A DNA stretch of 64,000 nucleotides from Polaribacter haliotis. GTDB taxonomy: Bacteria > Bacteroidota > Bacteroidia > Flavobacteriales > Flavobacteriaceae. A program made the translations under genes and the position numbers. Within the stretch, counting starts at the first letter, position 1; the number at the start of each line of letters is the position of its first letter. Below, piece by piece: positions 35,901-44,497 of the stretch. The notes under the pieces are model-generated. The model ran no database searches, was not told the DNA's origin, and worked only from the letters and a program-made list of their open reading frames with translations. The DNA lies in assembly GCF_014784055.1 (NCBI RefSeq), contig NZ_CP061813.1, positions 831,501 to 895,500 on the forward strand, given 5' to 3'.

Positions 35901-38900
35901 TAAATTGTTTGAAACATCTATACTTGCTACTTTATTATTTAAGAAAAATAGTTGTTTTAACTTCGTGTTTTTAGAAACATCTAGAGAAGTTAATTGGTTG
36001 TCTCTTATACTAAAAGTTATTAATTCTGTATTTTTTGAAACATCTATACTTGTTAATTTGTTTTCAAAAACCCCTAAGTACGTTAGCAAATTGTTTTTTG
36101 AAACATCTATGCTTGCTAAATTATTATTGTAAGCTCCTAAAAAAGTTAACAAAGTATTATTTGTAACGTCTAAAGTATTTAAACCACATTCATTAATAAA
36201 TAAATAAGATAATTTTGTGTTTACAGAAAAATCTATGTTGGTAAAAGGGTTTTTACCAATATTTACTGAAGCAATCTCTAAATTATTCGAAAAATCTATA
36301 GTTGATAATTGATTTTCACTCGCAACTAAATTTTCTAATTGTGTAAGTAAAGAAATATCTAAATTAGTTAATTGATTATTAGCAACGTTTAAAGAAACTA
36401 ATTTTGTGTTCTTTGATAGATTTAAATTGGTTAAATTGTTATTACTAATATTTAAACCAGTAATATTTACAAACGCTTCTACTCCTGTTAAATCTAAAAT
36501 TCCTAAGCCTACCCCATCTAAAGGTTGTGTTATTGCTTCTGCTTCTGAAACTTGTATTTCTGCATCTCCATTAGAATTTATAACTGTGTCTGCCAATAAT
36601 GCTGCTTTCATTTTTGCATCTGGAATATAAACAACTGGTCCACCACAATCTTTACTAAAATTAATATTTTCATCAACAAAAGTCCAATTATTAGTAGCAT
36701 TTGTAACATCATCAACTTGTACACATGTTAAGTTAGAGTTGTGTTTAATTTCAATTCTTGTAATTGCTACATTATTACCATTATTCAAATTTAAACTTGC
36801 TAATAATGTATTGTTTACAACAACATCTTCTAAAAGAGTGTGTTGTGATAAATCTAAATAACCTGTTTTTTTTATTTGATTAATATCTAATTTTTTTAAT
36901 AATACATTTTGTGATAAATCAATATCCGTCATATTATTATCGTAAAGAGACAACCTTTCTAATTTGGTGTTTTTAGTGACATCAATAGTTGATAAACCTG
37001 TGTTACCCAATTCCAAAATTTTGAGATCTACATTGGCAGTAACATCCATTGTAGCAGTTTTTGTATTATTAGCCGCAAACTCTTCTAAAACTAACAAATT
37101 AGCTACTGACAAACCAGTTAAATTTGGATTATCATTTAACCATAATCTTGTTAATTTTGCGTTATTGCTTAAATTTATACTTCCAATATTATTATTGGTT
37201 GCATAGATTTCTTCTAAATTTGGTGCGTTTGTAAAATTTGCTATTGAAGTACCAATATTATCTATACCAATCTTTTTTAAATTCGGATAAATTGAACTAT
37301 CAAAATCGCCAATATTTGGATTGTTTCCAATAAAAATAAACTCTAACAAAGTGTTTTTTGATAAATCTAAATTTGTTAGGCCATTTCCATCCATTTCAAA
37401 ACTTTTCAAATTTACATTTGCTGTTGCATCTATTGTTGAAATCTTATTATTACTAATTCGTAGAGATTCCAAAGCAGTTAAATTAGAAATTACCAGTGAA
37501 GTTATTTGATTGTCCCAAGCCCAAACAGAAGTTAATTTAGAATTGTTACTAAAATCTACAGAAGTAACTTGATTTCCAAAAATAGTGTACCATTCTAAAT
37601 TTGGAGAATTGCTAACATCCATAGACGTTAATTTATTGTTTTCTGCTAAAGCTCTTTTTAAATTTGTCATAGAACTTAAATCTAGAGAAACCAATTGATT
37701 ATTACCTATATATAATCTTTCTAAAACTGTATTGTTGCCAAAAGTAACCTCTGTAAGCACATTATTATATGCATATAATTGCTTTAGGTTTTCATTTTTA
37801 GAAACATCTAAAGTTGCTATTTGGTTTCTATCAATACTTATAATTTCTAATAATGTATTTTTACTTACATCTATTGTAGTTAATTCATTCTCAGCTGCGT
37901 CTAAATAAACTAAGTTTGGCATTTTTTCAATACCAGTTAAATCTTTAATTTTTGTGTTTACGTTTGGTAATAGTATATTGTTTATTGGGGTAGATATTTT
38001 TAAAGTATCTATAACTTTTGCTTCAGAAGTTAAAATATTTCCATTTAAACCATTCGTATCAAAACCTAAATCTATTAAGGCTTGCTCGAAGTTTGTGTCT
38101 GGGATTACTACAACTGCTTTGCTGTAACAATCTGTACTGTAAACTGATGAATCATTTATATTTCTCCAATTAGTATTAGAATATGCTACATCATCAACTT
38201 GAACACAGCTTAAATTAGTATTAGCATTCAATTGAAAAAATTTAGCTAAAGTGTTTGCTCCATTTTTTAAATTTACTTGAGTTAAATTATTGTAACTTAA
38301 ATTAAGGTTTGTTAGATTTATATTATTTGACAAATCTATATCTTCCAAAATATTTCGATCTGCAGTAATACTAATAATTTTAATATTATTGTCTGTTTTT
38401 AAAGTTGAGATAGAATTATTAGAAATTGCTAAATACTCAAGTTTCAAATTATTATTAATATCTATTTCTGTTAAATCATTATTATCAAGTACGATCGTTT
38501 GTAAATCTAAATTATTAGAAAGATTTATTGATTTTAAATTATTTGATGCTAAATATAGGTCTCTTAATTGATTATGATTAAGTAAGTCTATTTCAGTTAA
38601 ATTTTGGTGTTGAATTTTTAATGTTTTGAGATTTAAATTATTCGTAAAATCTATTGAAGATATTGCAGTATACTCAATTTCAAGACTAACTAACAAAGGA
38701 TTATTTTTAATATTTAAAGATGTAATTGGTACAATATCAGTAGAAGTACCACCAATTGAAAGTTGCAATAAATTAGGCAACATAGAAACGTTTAAAGAAG
38801 ATAGTGGGTTATTATCTATTCTTAACACATTAATTTTTAAATTATTAGAAAGATCTACTTCTGTAATATTATTAAAAGAAACAGAAAGACTTTCTAAGTT

Positions 38901-40244
38901 AGGCATTTTATCAATTCCAGATAAATTAGAAATATTTTTCGCTGGCATAACAAGAACTTTAATTTCTTCGGCCTCTTTCTGTAATATATTTCCATTTAAT
39001 CCATTTGTATCATATCCCAAATCTATTAAAGCTTGCTCGAAATTTGTATCTGGAATATTTACAACTGTCTCAGTTTCCTTACTAAATAATTTTGCAATAT
39101 ACCTTTTACTTTCACCATTAAAATTGGTAAAATTACCTCCAATTAAAATTTTATTATCAGATTGTATCGAAATATCATATATATATCTATACTGCTCACT
39201 AGCTGCAGTACCAGGGTTAAATGAAAAATCTAAACTTCCATCACTATTTAATCGAGCTATCTTATTACGTGTTATACCACCAACTTTTGTAAATCTTCCT
39301 CCAATCAAAATTTTATCATTAGAATCTATACCAATGCTTTCTATTCTATCATTTATTGAAGTTAAATTTGTATCAACTGTTCCATCTGTATTTATTCTAT
39401 AAACTTTTGAAATATCTCCTATCAATATTTTCCCCCCAGCTTCTATTGCAATTGAAGTTACAAATGTATCTGGGGTATTCAAATTAAAAGCATTATCTAA
39501 AGAACCATTAGAATTTAAACGTATTAATCCCCTGGTATCACTATTAGTATTTATGGTTGCTCTACCACCAACCAAAACTTTTCCATCAGATTGAATTTTA
39601 ACTTTATTAACAGATGAAAAATAAATACCTGATAATGAAAAAGGATAAAAATTAAAAGAAGATAAGAGACTTCCACTGGAATTTATGCTTGCAACATTTG
39701 TCCTGTTTTGATCATTTACCTTAACAAAATCTCCTCCAAATATAATATTACTATTAGGCAAAATCCCAATTGACCTTACACTACAAGAGTTACTGTTATT
39801 TAAACCCGTAAATGTTACTTTGTTAAATGAAGAGTCTAAAGTACCATTTGTATTTAATCTATATACATAACTATATGCTTTTAACGAATTTGTTAATACG
39901 CTAAACCCAATAAGTATTTTCCCATCTGATTGTATTTTTATTGCTTCAATACTTACACTTGAAAAATCATCTCCTGTTACTTCAGTAGTATATTGAAATG
40001 TGGTATCTAAACTTCCATCAGAATTTAATCTTGCAATTTTATATCTTGGAATACCATCATAAGTGGTAAAATGCCCACCAATAAGTATTTTCCCATCTGA
40101 TTGGGTAACAATAGCCGTTACACTAGCATTAAAACCGGTTCCAAATGTAGTAAAGGAGTTATCCACACTTCCTGCTGGAAGTTTTTGTGCACTAAAATGT
40201 ATGCTGATAAATAAAATTCCAAGTAGTAGTAGTTTTGTTTTCAT
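32901..40244 (-). CDS. Giant T9SS-exported surface protein: delta-60 repeats plus six leucine-rich modules
   Basis: The 2447-residue protein has a signal peptide (MKTKLLLLGILFISIHFSAQ). Residues about 25-390 hold delta-60 repeats (QSDGKILIGG...RLNSDGSLD, around seven copies). Six modules follow, each with a cap (IPDxNFEQALIDLG or IPDAxMKAALLAD plus a DTNGLNGNI or NGDxEIQVSEAEA loop) at about residues 395, 711, 1203, 1538, 1820 and 2180. Each cap is followed by LRRs of the LxxLxVSxNxLTSIDVSKN type, and each module ends with a tail CVQVDDV...NW...C bearing two cysteines. The sixth cap has a full EF-hand-like loop, DGDGDGIITYEEA, so calcium binding is likely. The C-terminal 75 residues (SIYPNPAISNVQISL ... 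NGIYFVKII) are a type A T9SS sorting domain. It is probably an adhesin or ligand-binding surface protein. No frameshift is seen. Confidence 0.92.
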   Translation of the reverse strand: MKTKLLLLGILFISIHFSAQKLPAGSVDNSFTTFGTGFNASVTAIVTQSDGKILIGGHFTTYDGIPRYKIARLNSDGSLDTTFQYTTEVTGDDFSSVSIEAIKIQSDGKILIGFSVLTNSLKAYSYVYRLNTNGTLDSSFNKVTFTGLNNSNSCSVRSIGILPNSNIIFGGDFVKVNDQNRTNVASINSSGSLLSSFNFYPFSLSGIYFSSVNKVKIQSDGKVLVGGRATINTNSDTRGLIRLNSNGSLDNAFNLNTPDTFVTSIAIEAGGKILIGDISKVYRINTDGTVDTNLTSINDRIESIGIDSNDKILIGGRFTKVGGITRNKIARLNSDGSLDFSFNPGTAASEQYRYIYDISIQSDNKILIGGNFTNFNGESKRYIAKLFSKETETVVNIPDTNFEQALIDLGYDTNGLNGNILQKEAEEIKVLVMPAKNISNLSGIDKMPNLESLSVSFNNITEVDLSNNLKINVLRIDNNPLSSLNVSMLPNLLQLSIGGTSTDIVPITSLNIKNNPLLVSLEIEYTAISSIDFTNNLNLKTLKIQHQNLTEIDLLNHNQLRDLYLASNNLKSINLSNNLDLQTIVLDNNDLTEIDINNNLKLEYLAISNNSISTLKTDNNIKIISITADRNILEDIDLSNNINLTNLNLSYNNLTQVNLKNGANTLAKFFQLNANTNLSCVQVDDVAYSNTNWRNINDSSVYSTDCYSKAVVVIPDTNFEQALIDLGFDTNGLNGNILTSEAKVIDTLKISTPINNILLPNVNTKIKDLTGIEKMPNLVYLDAAENELTTIDVSKNTLLEIISIDRNQIATLDVSKNENLKQLYAYNNVLTEVTFGNNTVLERLYIGNNQLVSLDLSSMTNLKRALAENNKLTSMDVSNSPNLEWYTIFGNQVTSVDFSNNSKLTSVWAWDNQITSLVISNLTALESLRISNNKISTIDATANVNLKSFEMDGNGLTNLDLSKNTLLEFIFIGNNPNIGDFDSSIYPNLKKIGIDNIGTSIANFTNAPNLEEIYATNNNIGSINLSNNAKLTRLWLNDNPNLTGLSVANLLVLEEFAANNTKTATMDVTANVDLKILELGNTGLSTIDVTKNTKLERLSLYDNNMTDIDLSQNVLLKKLDINQIKKTGYLDLSQHTLLEDVVVNNTLLASLNLNNGNNVAITRIEIKHNSNLTCVQVDDVTNATNNWTFVDENINFSKDCGGPVVYIPDAKMKAALLADTVINSNGDAEIQVSEAEAITQPLDGVGLGILDLTGVEAFVNITGLNISNNNLTNLNLSKNTKLVSLNVANNQLTNLDISLLTQLENLVASENQLSTIDFSNNLEIASVNIGKNPFTNIDFSVNTKLSYLFINECGLNTLDVTNNTLLTFLGAYNNNLASIDVSKNNLLTYLGVFENKLTSIDVSKNTELITFSIRDNQLTSLDVSKNTKLKQLFFLNNKVASIDVSNNLLIEKIGFENNLIEELDLSKQTNLKDVYASNNKLLKVNLKNGNNININDLNLSNNPNISCVEVDDVTYSTANWNQIDNLSALSLDCYNPPIVNIPDANFEQALIDLGLDTNGLNGNILQSDAETITSIEIGNPEVNTNLPNVNAKISDLTGIESMINLTYLGASKNAISTIDVSKNTKLTFLHLGNNQLTSIDVSKNTDLEFLWVEFNKLSEINVTKLTKLKKIYFSYNSNLSAIDVSQNILLEEFAVSNTNITNVDISKNVNITRVFIADTKINSLDLSNQINLDDLTIVNTDLISIDLSEFTNLKKVQIYFNKLIEKINLNNNSNTNITYIDVSRNAKLNCVQVDDVTYATANFTNIDDASFFSINCYNPAPIVNIPDANMKAALLADPFINTNGDNEIQVSEAEAIDKDIDKGEGLEIADLTGIEAFINITGLNIRNNNLTTVDLSKNTKLTWLSIDKNQLTDLDISALANLEVVYAGENKITNIDVSNNTKLKKLWLNTNEITSLDISNNALLEELQLDWNFGLSNIDFSKNLNLNRIHLWKTAISTLDVTNLLNLERLYVTETNLTSIDLSKNTKLYDIRAGENNISSFDFSKNLDLERIDIVKTNVFELDITKNTKLKRLWASENSLTGVNTTENILLEELILNNNNIINVDINQNKKLNTLLLNNNKIERAFLKNGANTSITNFNIINNEDLKCIAVDDVDFANTNWTSKDATASYNLDCSGEWEVYTTDANLKTTLNAVAGLDGDGDGIITYEEAQAFTGDLDLSGKNITSVAGLEAFTNATSINISGNSITDISSLINANTVVLSSRLTGKKRTLQRNTNNLKVLNVANNLIEEIDISILSDITELNVSNNNLTYLNINNSSNGTLTKFDATGNSKLGCIQVDNVANAIANTNWKKDATANYNTFCAKTLSIDEAFLRNNISIYPNPAISNVQISLSNGLELKSVELYNLVGKRVLKATKEQLDISNLANGIYFVKIISNKGNITKKLIKR

Positions 40245-40292
40245 GATAGTTTGGTTTAAGTTTCAAATTTGAGACTTTATACAACACACAAC

Positions 40293-40312
40293 AATACCTA
40301 CATTTAGGTATT
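40293..40312. promoter_or_regulatory. Perfect 8-bp inverted repeat upstream of the giant surface-protein gene
   Basis: AATACCTA and TAGGTATT are separated by CATT, forming a perfect dyad 49 bases before the giant gene start and 28 bases after the stop of the LuxR-type gene. No T-run follows it on the minus strand (the next bases are GTTGTGTG), so it looks more like an operator or mRNA hairpin than a classical terminator. A binding protein cannot be named; the adjacent LuxR-type regulator is the obvious candidate. Confidence 0.5.
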
Positions 40313-40339
40313 TTATTTGAAAACAATTTATTGGTATAT

Positions 40340-40744
40340 TTAAAATTCAATTAAATCGAAAGCTCTGGCATATCTATACCAATCGAAAGTAGATTTTAAC
40401 TGAAGTTTTTGTTTAATTTTTTTTCTGTGTGTAGATATTGTAGTAGATTCTACACATAAGATGTTAGCGATTTCAGCTGTAGATTTTCCATTTACAACAA
40501 GTTTAAAAATCTCATTTTCTCTATCTGTTAAAGAATTAAATTGTTTTTTATTTCTTGCTACAAAAGACTTGTTTTTTTCTATGGTCTTAGAAAAATCTGT
40601 AAGTTTAGAAATGTCTTCTAAAGAAATGTCAAAGAAGAAAAGAAAATCTTTTACAATTTGAATAGGTAATTTTTTTTGACCATCTATTCTTAATGTTGTA
40701 TATTCTTTATCATCTAAATCATTATATAATTTAACAACCCCCAT
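40340..40744 (-). CDS. Stand-alone LuxR-type HTH transcriptional regulator
   Basis: The 134-residue protein has a C-terminal LuxR/GerE HTH (about residues 68-128): LTDRENEIFKLVVNGKSTAEIANIL, then STTISTHRKKIKQKLQLKS. The N-terminal 65 residues are not a receiver domain (no phospho-Asp pattern) and are not recognised. It lies between the giant surface protein (downstream, same strand) and the hybrid kinase (divergent). This placement suggests it controls the surface gene, perhaps through the dyad at 40293. Activation signal is unknown. Confidence 0.85.
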   Translation of the reverse strand: MGVVKLYNDLDDKEYTTLRIDGQKKLPIQIVKDFLFFFDISLEDISKLTDFSKTIEKNKSFVARNKKQFNSLTDRENEIFKLVVNGKSTAEIANILCVESTTISTHRKKIKQKLQLKSTFDWYRYARAFDLIEF

Positions 40745-40765
40745 AATTAATTTTTTTTTAGTTGT

Positions 40766-40773
40766 TCAAAATT
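40766..40773 (-). promoter_or_regulatory. Predicted -7 box for the LuxR-type regulator
   Basis: The minus-strand sequence is TAATTTTG, a perfect TAnnTTTG match 22 bases before the start codon. Confidence 0.5.
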
Positions 40774-40826
40774 AATTTTATCATTCCAAAAAAAACCATA
40801 CTTTAGTACAGTCTTTTAGCCCTAAA

Positions 40827-43250
40827 ATGAGAATATTACTCCTATTTTTACTGCCTTTTACGTTGTTTTCTCAAAAAACTGCCCCCTCTATTTACAATAA
40901 AATAAGTTCTCTTCAACTTGAACAAAACAACAATTACAGCATTAATAAAATCGTTAAGAATTTTGAAAAAGGAGCATTTAAAAAAGAAGATAAACCACAG
41001 ATTTATAAGAAATTAGGCTCGAATACACTCTGGATTCATTTTGCAATAAACCCGTCTAAAAAAGAACAATTTCAATATTTTACAAACTCCAATTCTTATT
41101 TAGCTTACGGAAAAATTTATTTAAGAAAAGGAGACAAAATAGATTCACTGCAACAGGTATCTAACAATGTAAACTTTCCTCATAAATTTGTTTTTTATAG
41201 AGATCCTGTGTGGAAAATACCCACAGATTCCCTCTTAAAAACAGATATTTTTTTAAAAATTAAAAATAAAAATGGAAGAACACGCTTATTATTTTATTTA
41301 GAAAACGAGAACGAGTTTTTAAAACGAGTAGAAACCGAATATACTTTCTTTGGTTTGTATTTGGCTTTTTTAATTTCTATGACACTTGTTTTAACCTTTT
41401 TTGCAGTGCTAAAAAAAGAATATGCTGTACTATTTTATGCCCTTTACATTGTTACAGCCATCATAGAATTTCTTGCAGGAAAAGGCTTGGGTGTACAATA
41501 TTTCTGGTCCGATAGTTCTTTTTTAATTAATAATTTTAGGAGTTTAAGTCAAACTCTTGGCACCATGTTATTAGGTTTCTTTTATCTAAAATTTTACAAT
41601 TTTGGGAAGAAAGAAAAAATCTCTAAATCGGTTTTTAAATGGGGAACACATTTAACAATTCCTCTTTTATGTGTTTACGTTTATAAGTTTTTTTATGGAG
41701 GTTTAGAAAGCTATTTTTTAACTGTTTGGATTATTTTACAACTTATAATATTTACTTGGATTCTGAATCATTTTTACTTAACCTATAGAAAACAGTTGCC
41801 TTTATATTTAGTAATTGCCTTTGTTTTACCAATTGTAGCAGTCATATTCGGACAAATGTTCAACCCTAGTGTAACCAATAGTTTGGGTGTGTTTTTTAGT
41901 GGACCAAACACGTATTATTTGGCGCTTTCTATCGAAATTTTGCTGTTTACACGTTTTATTTTCGACTCTGTAATCAACACTCAAAAAAAATATTTTAAAT
42001 TGAAGAAAGTAAGTGACGAACTAAAATATAATTTCCAGAATAAGACTTTAGAAATTCAGCATCAAGAGCAAAATAAATTAGTGAGTAATGTGCATGACAC
42101 TTTTGGAGGGTATTTAGAAGCATTAAAACTAAGATTGCTTCAAAAAGCAGAGAATACACCAGAAAAAATTCAAGAAATATTAGATGCTTTTTACAAAGAT
42201 TACAGGTATTTATTAAACAGTTTATATGCTCCAAAAATTAATTCAGAAAATTTTGTAGAAAGTTTGGTAGAATTCTGTGAAAAACTAAACTCCATAACAG
42301 AACAAGAAATTAAATGCGATTTTAACATCTCTAATATTGATTTACATCAAGAAAAATGTGTGCATCTTTACAGAATCATATCAGAATTGACTACAAATGC
42401 CATAAAATATTCCAAATCTTCGGAAATTAAAATAGTATTATATCAAAAAAACAATAAAATTCTTATTTTAGAGGTCTTAGATAACGGAATTGGTTTCGAT
42501 AAAAACACAAAATCAACCAAAGGTTTTGGTCTAAAAAATGTGCAAGAAAGAGTCCAACAAATGAGAGGTGTTTTAGAAATTGAAGCAAATGAAATTGGTA
42601 CAAAAATTAAAGTTGAAGTTCCCATAAATGAATACCCCCCTATTAGAATAGTTATTGCAGACGATAATCGGTTTTTCTGTGATGCTTTAAAAGATAGTTT
42701 AAACACTCACAAAGAGCTAGAAGTAATTAACACATTTACCACTTTAAATGCGCTAATTAACTTTACAAATTTGCACAATTTAGATGTTTTAGTTTTAGAT
42801 GTAAATTTTAACGGAGAAAGTTCTTTAGATTTTATTGCTGATATAAAGAAAAACAACGACTTTAAAATTATTGCGCTTACAACCCTAAACAATAATTTTA
42901 TAAAAGAAAAAGCAATGGCAAATGGCGTGAATGAATTTGCTGGAAAAGATGGTAATTTATCGAATTTTAAAAACGTAATTTTAAATTGTTTTTATAATAA
43001 TAGTAAGGAAAAACAAAAGAAAAAATCAAAAATTAAAATTGGAAACCACGTTTTTACCAAAAGAAAATTAGAAATTTTACAAGCCTTGTATATTCATTCA
43101 GATAAAAAAGAAAAAGAGCTTTCTATAAAATTAAATATTACAGAAAGCTCCTTAAAATCTCATAAAAGAGAATTATTTGAAATAACCAATACTAAAAGTA
43201 CTCCTGAATTGATAAAATTCGGAATTCAGCAAGGTTTAATTGTTGCTTAG
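40827..43250 (+). CDS. One-piece signalling protein: 7TMR-DISM sensor, histidine kinase, receiver and LuxR-type output
   Basis: The 807-residue protein has a signal peptide (MRILLLFLLPFTLFSQ), an extracellular DISM-type domain (about 20-170) and seven membrane helices (about 175-385). The HisKA_3-type dimerisation helix has His423 in SNVHDTFGG, and the HATPase domain shows TTNAIKYSKSSE (N box) and LDNGIGFD (G box). A receiver follows (about 607-725) with Asp658 in LVLDVNF and a later AGKDG. The last 70 residues form a LuxR-like HTH (KRKLEILQAL, LNITESSLKSHKREL). Sensor, kinase and DNA-binding output in one chain are unusual, as NarL-type regulators are normally separate and soluble. It is divergent from the stand-alone LuxR gene and convergent with bcp, overlapping its end by 4 bases. 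Confidence 0.88.
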   Translation: MRILLLFLLPFTLFSQKTAPSIYNKISSLQLEQNNNYSINKIVKNFEKGAFKKEDKPQIYKKLGSNTLWIHFAINPSKKEQFQYFTNSNSYLAYGKIYLRKGDKIDSLQQVSNNVNFPHKFVFYRDPVWKIPTDSLLKTDIFLKIKNKNGRTRLLFYLENENEFLKRVETEYTFFGLYLAFLISMTLVLTFFAVLKKEYAVLFYALYIVTAIIEFLAGKGLGVQYFWSDSSFLINNFRSLSQTLGTMLLGFFYLKFYNFGKKEKISKSVFKWGTHLTIPLLCVYVYKFFYGGLESYFLTVWIILQLIIFTWILNHFYLTYRKQLPLYLVIAFVLPIVAVIFGQMFNPSVTNSLGVFFSGPNTYYLALSIEILLFTRFIFDSVINTQKKYFKLKKVSDELKYNFQNKTLEIQHQEQNKLVSNVHDTFGGYLEALKLRLLQKAENTPEKIQEILDAFYKDYRYLLNSLYAPKINSENFVESLVEFCEKLNSITEQEIKCDFNISNIDLHQEKCVHLYRIISELTTNAIKYSKSSEIKIVLYQKNNKILILEVLDNGIGFDKNTKSTKGFGLKNVQERVQQMRGVLEIEANEIGTKIKVEVPINEYPPIRIVIADDNRFFCDALKDSLNTHKELEVINTFTTLNALINFTNLHNLDVLVLDVNFNGESSLDFIADIKKNNDFKIIALTTLNNNFIKEKAMANGVNEFAGKDGNLSNFKNVILNCFYNNSKEKQKKKSKIKIGNHVFTKRKLEILQALYIHSDKKEKELSIKLNITESSLKSHKRELFEITNTKSTPELIKFGIQQGLIVA

Positions 43251-43699
43251 CCTAAAATCTGTTCAGCATGAGCCTTGGTTTTTACTTTTGATATAATATC
43301 TTCAATTACTCCATTTTCGTCGATAACAAAGGTAGTTCTGTGAATTCCATCATATTCTTTTCCCATAAATTTTTTCGGACCCCAAACTCCAAAAGCTTCA
43401 ATTACAGCTTTGTCTTCGTCTGCTAAAAGCGGAAAAGGTAAATCGTGTTTATTAATCCAATTTTGTTGTCTTTTTGCAGAGTCTGCACTTGCTCCTAAAA
43501 CGTCATATCCTTTTGCCAAAAAAGATTGATAATTGTCTCGTAAATCACAAGCTTCGTTTGTACAACCTGGTGTGCTTGCTTTAGGGTAAAAGAATAAAAC
43601 TAACTTTTTACCTGAATAATCATCAAGTTTAATTGTATTTCCTGCATTATCTTTTGCTTCAAATTGTGGAGCCTTATCTCCTATTTTTAGAGTTGTCAT
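43247..43699 (-). CDS. bcp: Thioredoxin-dependent thiol peroxidase (BCP/PrxQ-type peroxiredoxin)
   Basis: The 150-residue protein is of BCP length. The YPKASTPGCTNEACDLRD block contains the peroxidatic Cys46 in PGCT and the resolving Cys51, the five-residue spacing typical of PrxQ/BCP. It reduces hydrogen peroxide and organic hydroperoxides with thioredoxin as reductant. It is divergent from nth with a consensus -7 box each way. Its 3' end overlaps the hybrid kinase gene by 4 bases on the opposite strand. Confidence 0.94.
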   Translation of the reverse strand: MTTLKIGDKAPQFEAKDNAGNTIKLDDYSGKKLVLFFYPKASTPGCTNEACDLRDNYQSFLAKGYDVLGASADSAKRQQNWINKHDLPFPLLADEDKAVIEAFGVWGPKKFMGKEYDGIHRTTFVIDENGVIEDIISKVKTKAHAEQILG

Positions 43700-43719
43700 A
43701 ATTTATTATTTAATTTAAT

Positions 43720-43727
43720 CAAAAATA
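43720..43727 (-). promoter_or_regulatory. Predicted -7 box for bcp
   Basis: The minus-strand sequence is TATTTTTG, a perfect TAnnTTTG match 20 bases before the bcp start codon. Confidence 0.55.
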
Positions 43728-43792
43728 CGAAGTTTAAAAAGAGTTCATTTAAAACAATTCTTAAATTTTACTGAAATTTATTTTTGTTGCTG

Positions 43793-43800
43793 TAACTTTG
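43793..43800 (+). promoter_or_regulatory. Predicted -7 box for nth
   Basis: The plus-strand sequence is TAACTTTG, a perfect TAnnTTTG match 34 bases before the nth ATG. It sits in the same 135-base gap as the divergent bcp box. Confidence 0.55.
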
Positions 43801-43834
43801 AATTCCAAATATTAAATCTTGAATTCTTAAAAGA

Positions 43835-44497
43835 ATGAACAAACAAGAAAAAGTACAATTTGTAATCGATACATTAGAAGAGTTTTATCCAGAAATTCCT
43901 ATTCCTTTAGATCATAAAGATCCTTATACTTTGTTAATTGCAGTTTTACTTTCTGCACAATGTACAGATGTTCGTGTAAATAAAATTACGCCTTTGTTAT
44001 TCGCAAAAGCAGACAATCCTTTTGATATGGTAAAAATGACTGTCGAAGAAATAAAGGAAATTATTCGTCCTTGTGGCTTATCGCCTATGAAATCGAAAGG
44101 AATTTATGGTTTGTCTAAAATATTAATCGAAAAATATAATGGAGAAGTTCCAAAATCTTTTGAAGGTTTAGAAGAACTACCAGCAGTTGGTCATAAAACA
44201 GCAAGCGTTGTTATGAGTCAGGCTTTTGGAATTCCTGCTTTTCCTGTAGATACACATATTTTGCGTTTAATGTATCGTTGGAACTTATCGAACGGAAAAA
44301 GTGTTGCACAAACAGAAAAAGATGCAAAACGATTATTCCCAAGAGAGTTATGGAACGATTTACACTTGCAAATTATTTGGTATGGACGTGAATATTCTCC
44401 AGCTCGTGGTTGGAATTTAGAGAAAGATATTATTACGAAAACGATTGGTAGACAGACAGTTTTAGACGCTTACAATAAAACAAAAAAAACACCTTAA
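43835..44497 (+). CDS. nth: Endonuclease III-type DNA glycosylase without the iron-sulfur cysteines
   Basis: The 220-residue protein has the HhH-GPD fold: LLSAQCTD near residues 38-45, the HhH loop ELPAVGHKTASVV with catalytic Lys121, and FPVDTHILRL with catalytic Asp139. These residues make it a bifunctional glycosylase/AP lyase for oxidised pyrimidines. After LQIIWYGREYSPARGW, where E. coli Nth has Cys-x6-Cys-x2-Cys-x5-Cys, there is no cysteine, and the sequence continues NLEKDIITKTIGRQ. The cluster is therefore absent, as in some other cluster-less Nth relatives. Both catalytic residues remain, so activity is expected. It is divergent from bcp. Confidence 0.92.
   Translation: MNKQEKVQFVIDTLEEFYPEIPIPLDHKDPYTLLIAVLLSAQCTDVRVNKITPLLFAKADNPFDMVKMTVEEIKEIIRPCGLSPMKSKGIYGLSKILIEKYNGEVPKSFEGLEELPAVGHKTASVVMSQAFGIPAFPVDTHILRLMYRWNLSNGKSVAQTEKDAKRLFPRELWNDLHLQIIWYGREYSPARGWNLEKDIITKTIGRQTVLDAYNKTKKTP

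Noticed and set aside
38626..39402. A 258-codon plus-strand open frame inside the giant surface-protein gene
   Set aside because: It is antisense to regular LRR and delta-60 coding sequence, has no recognisable domain, and its length follows from the repetitive codons on the other strand.
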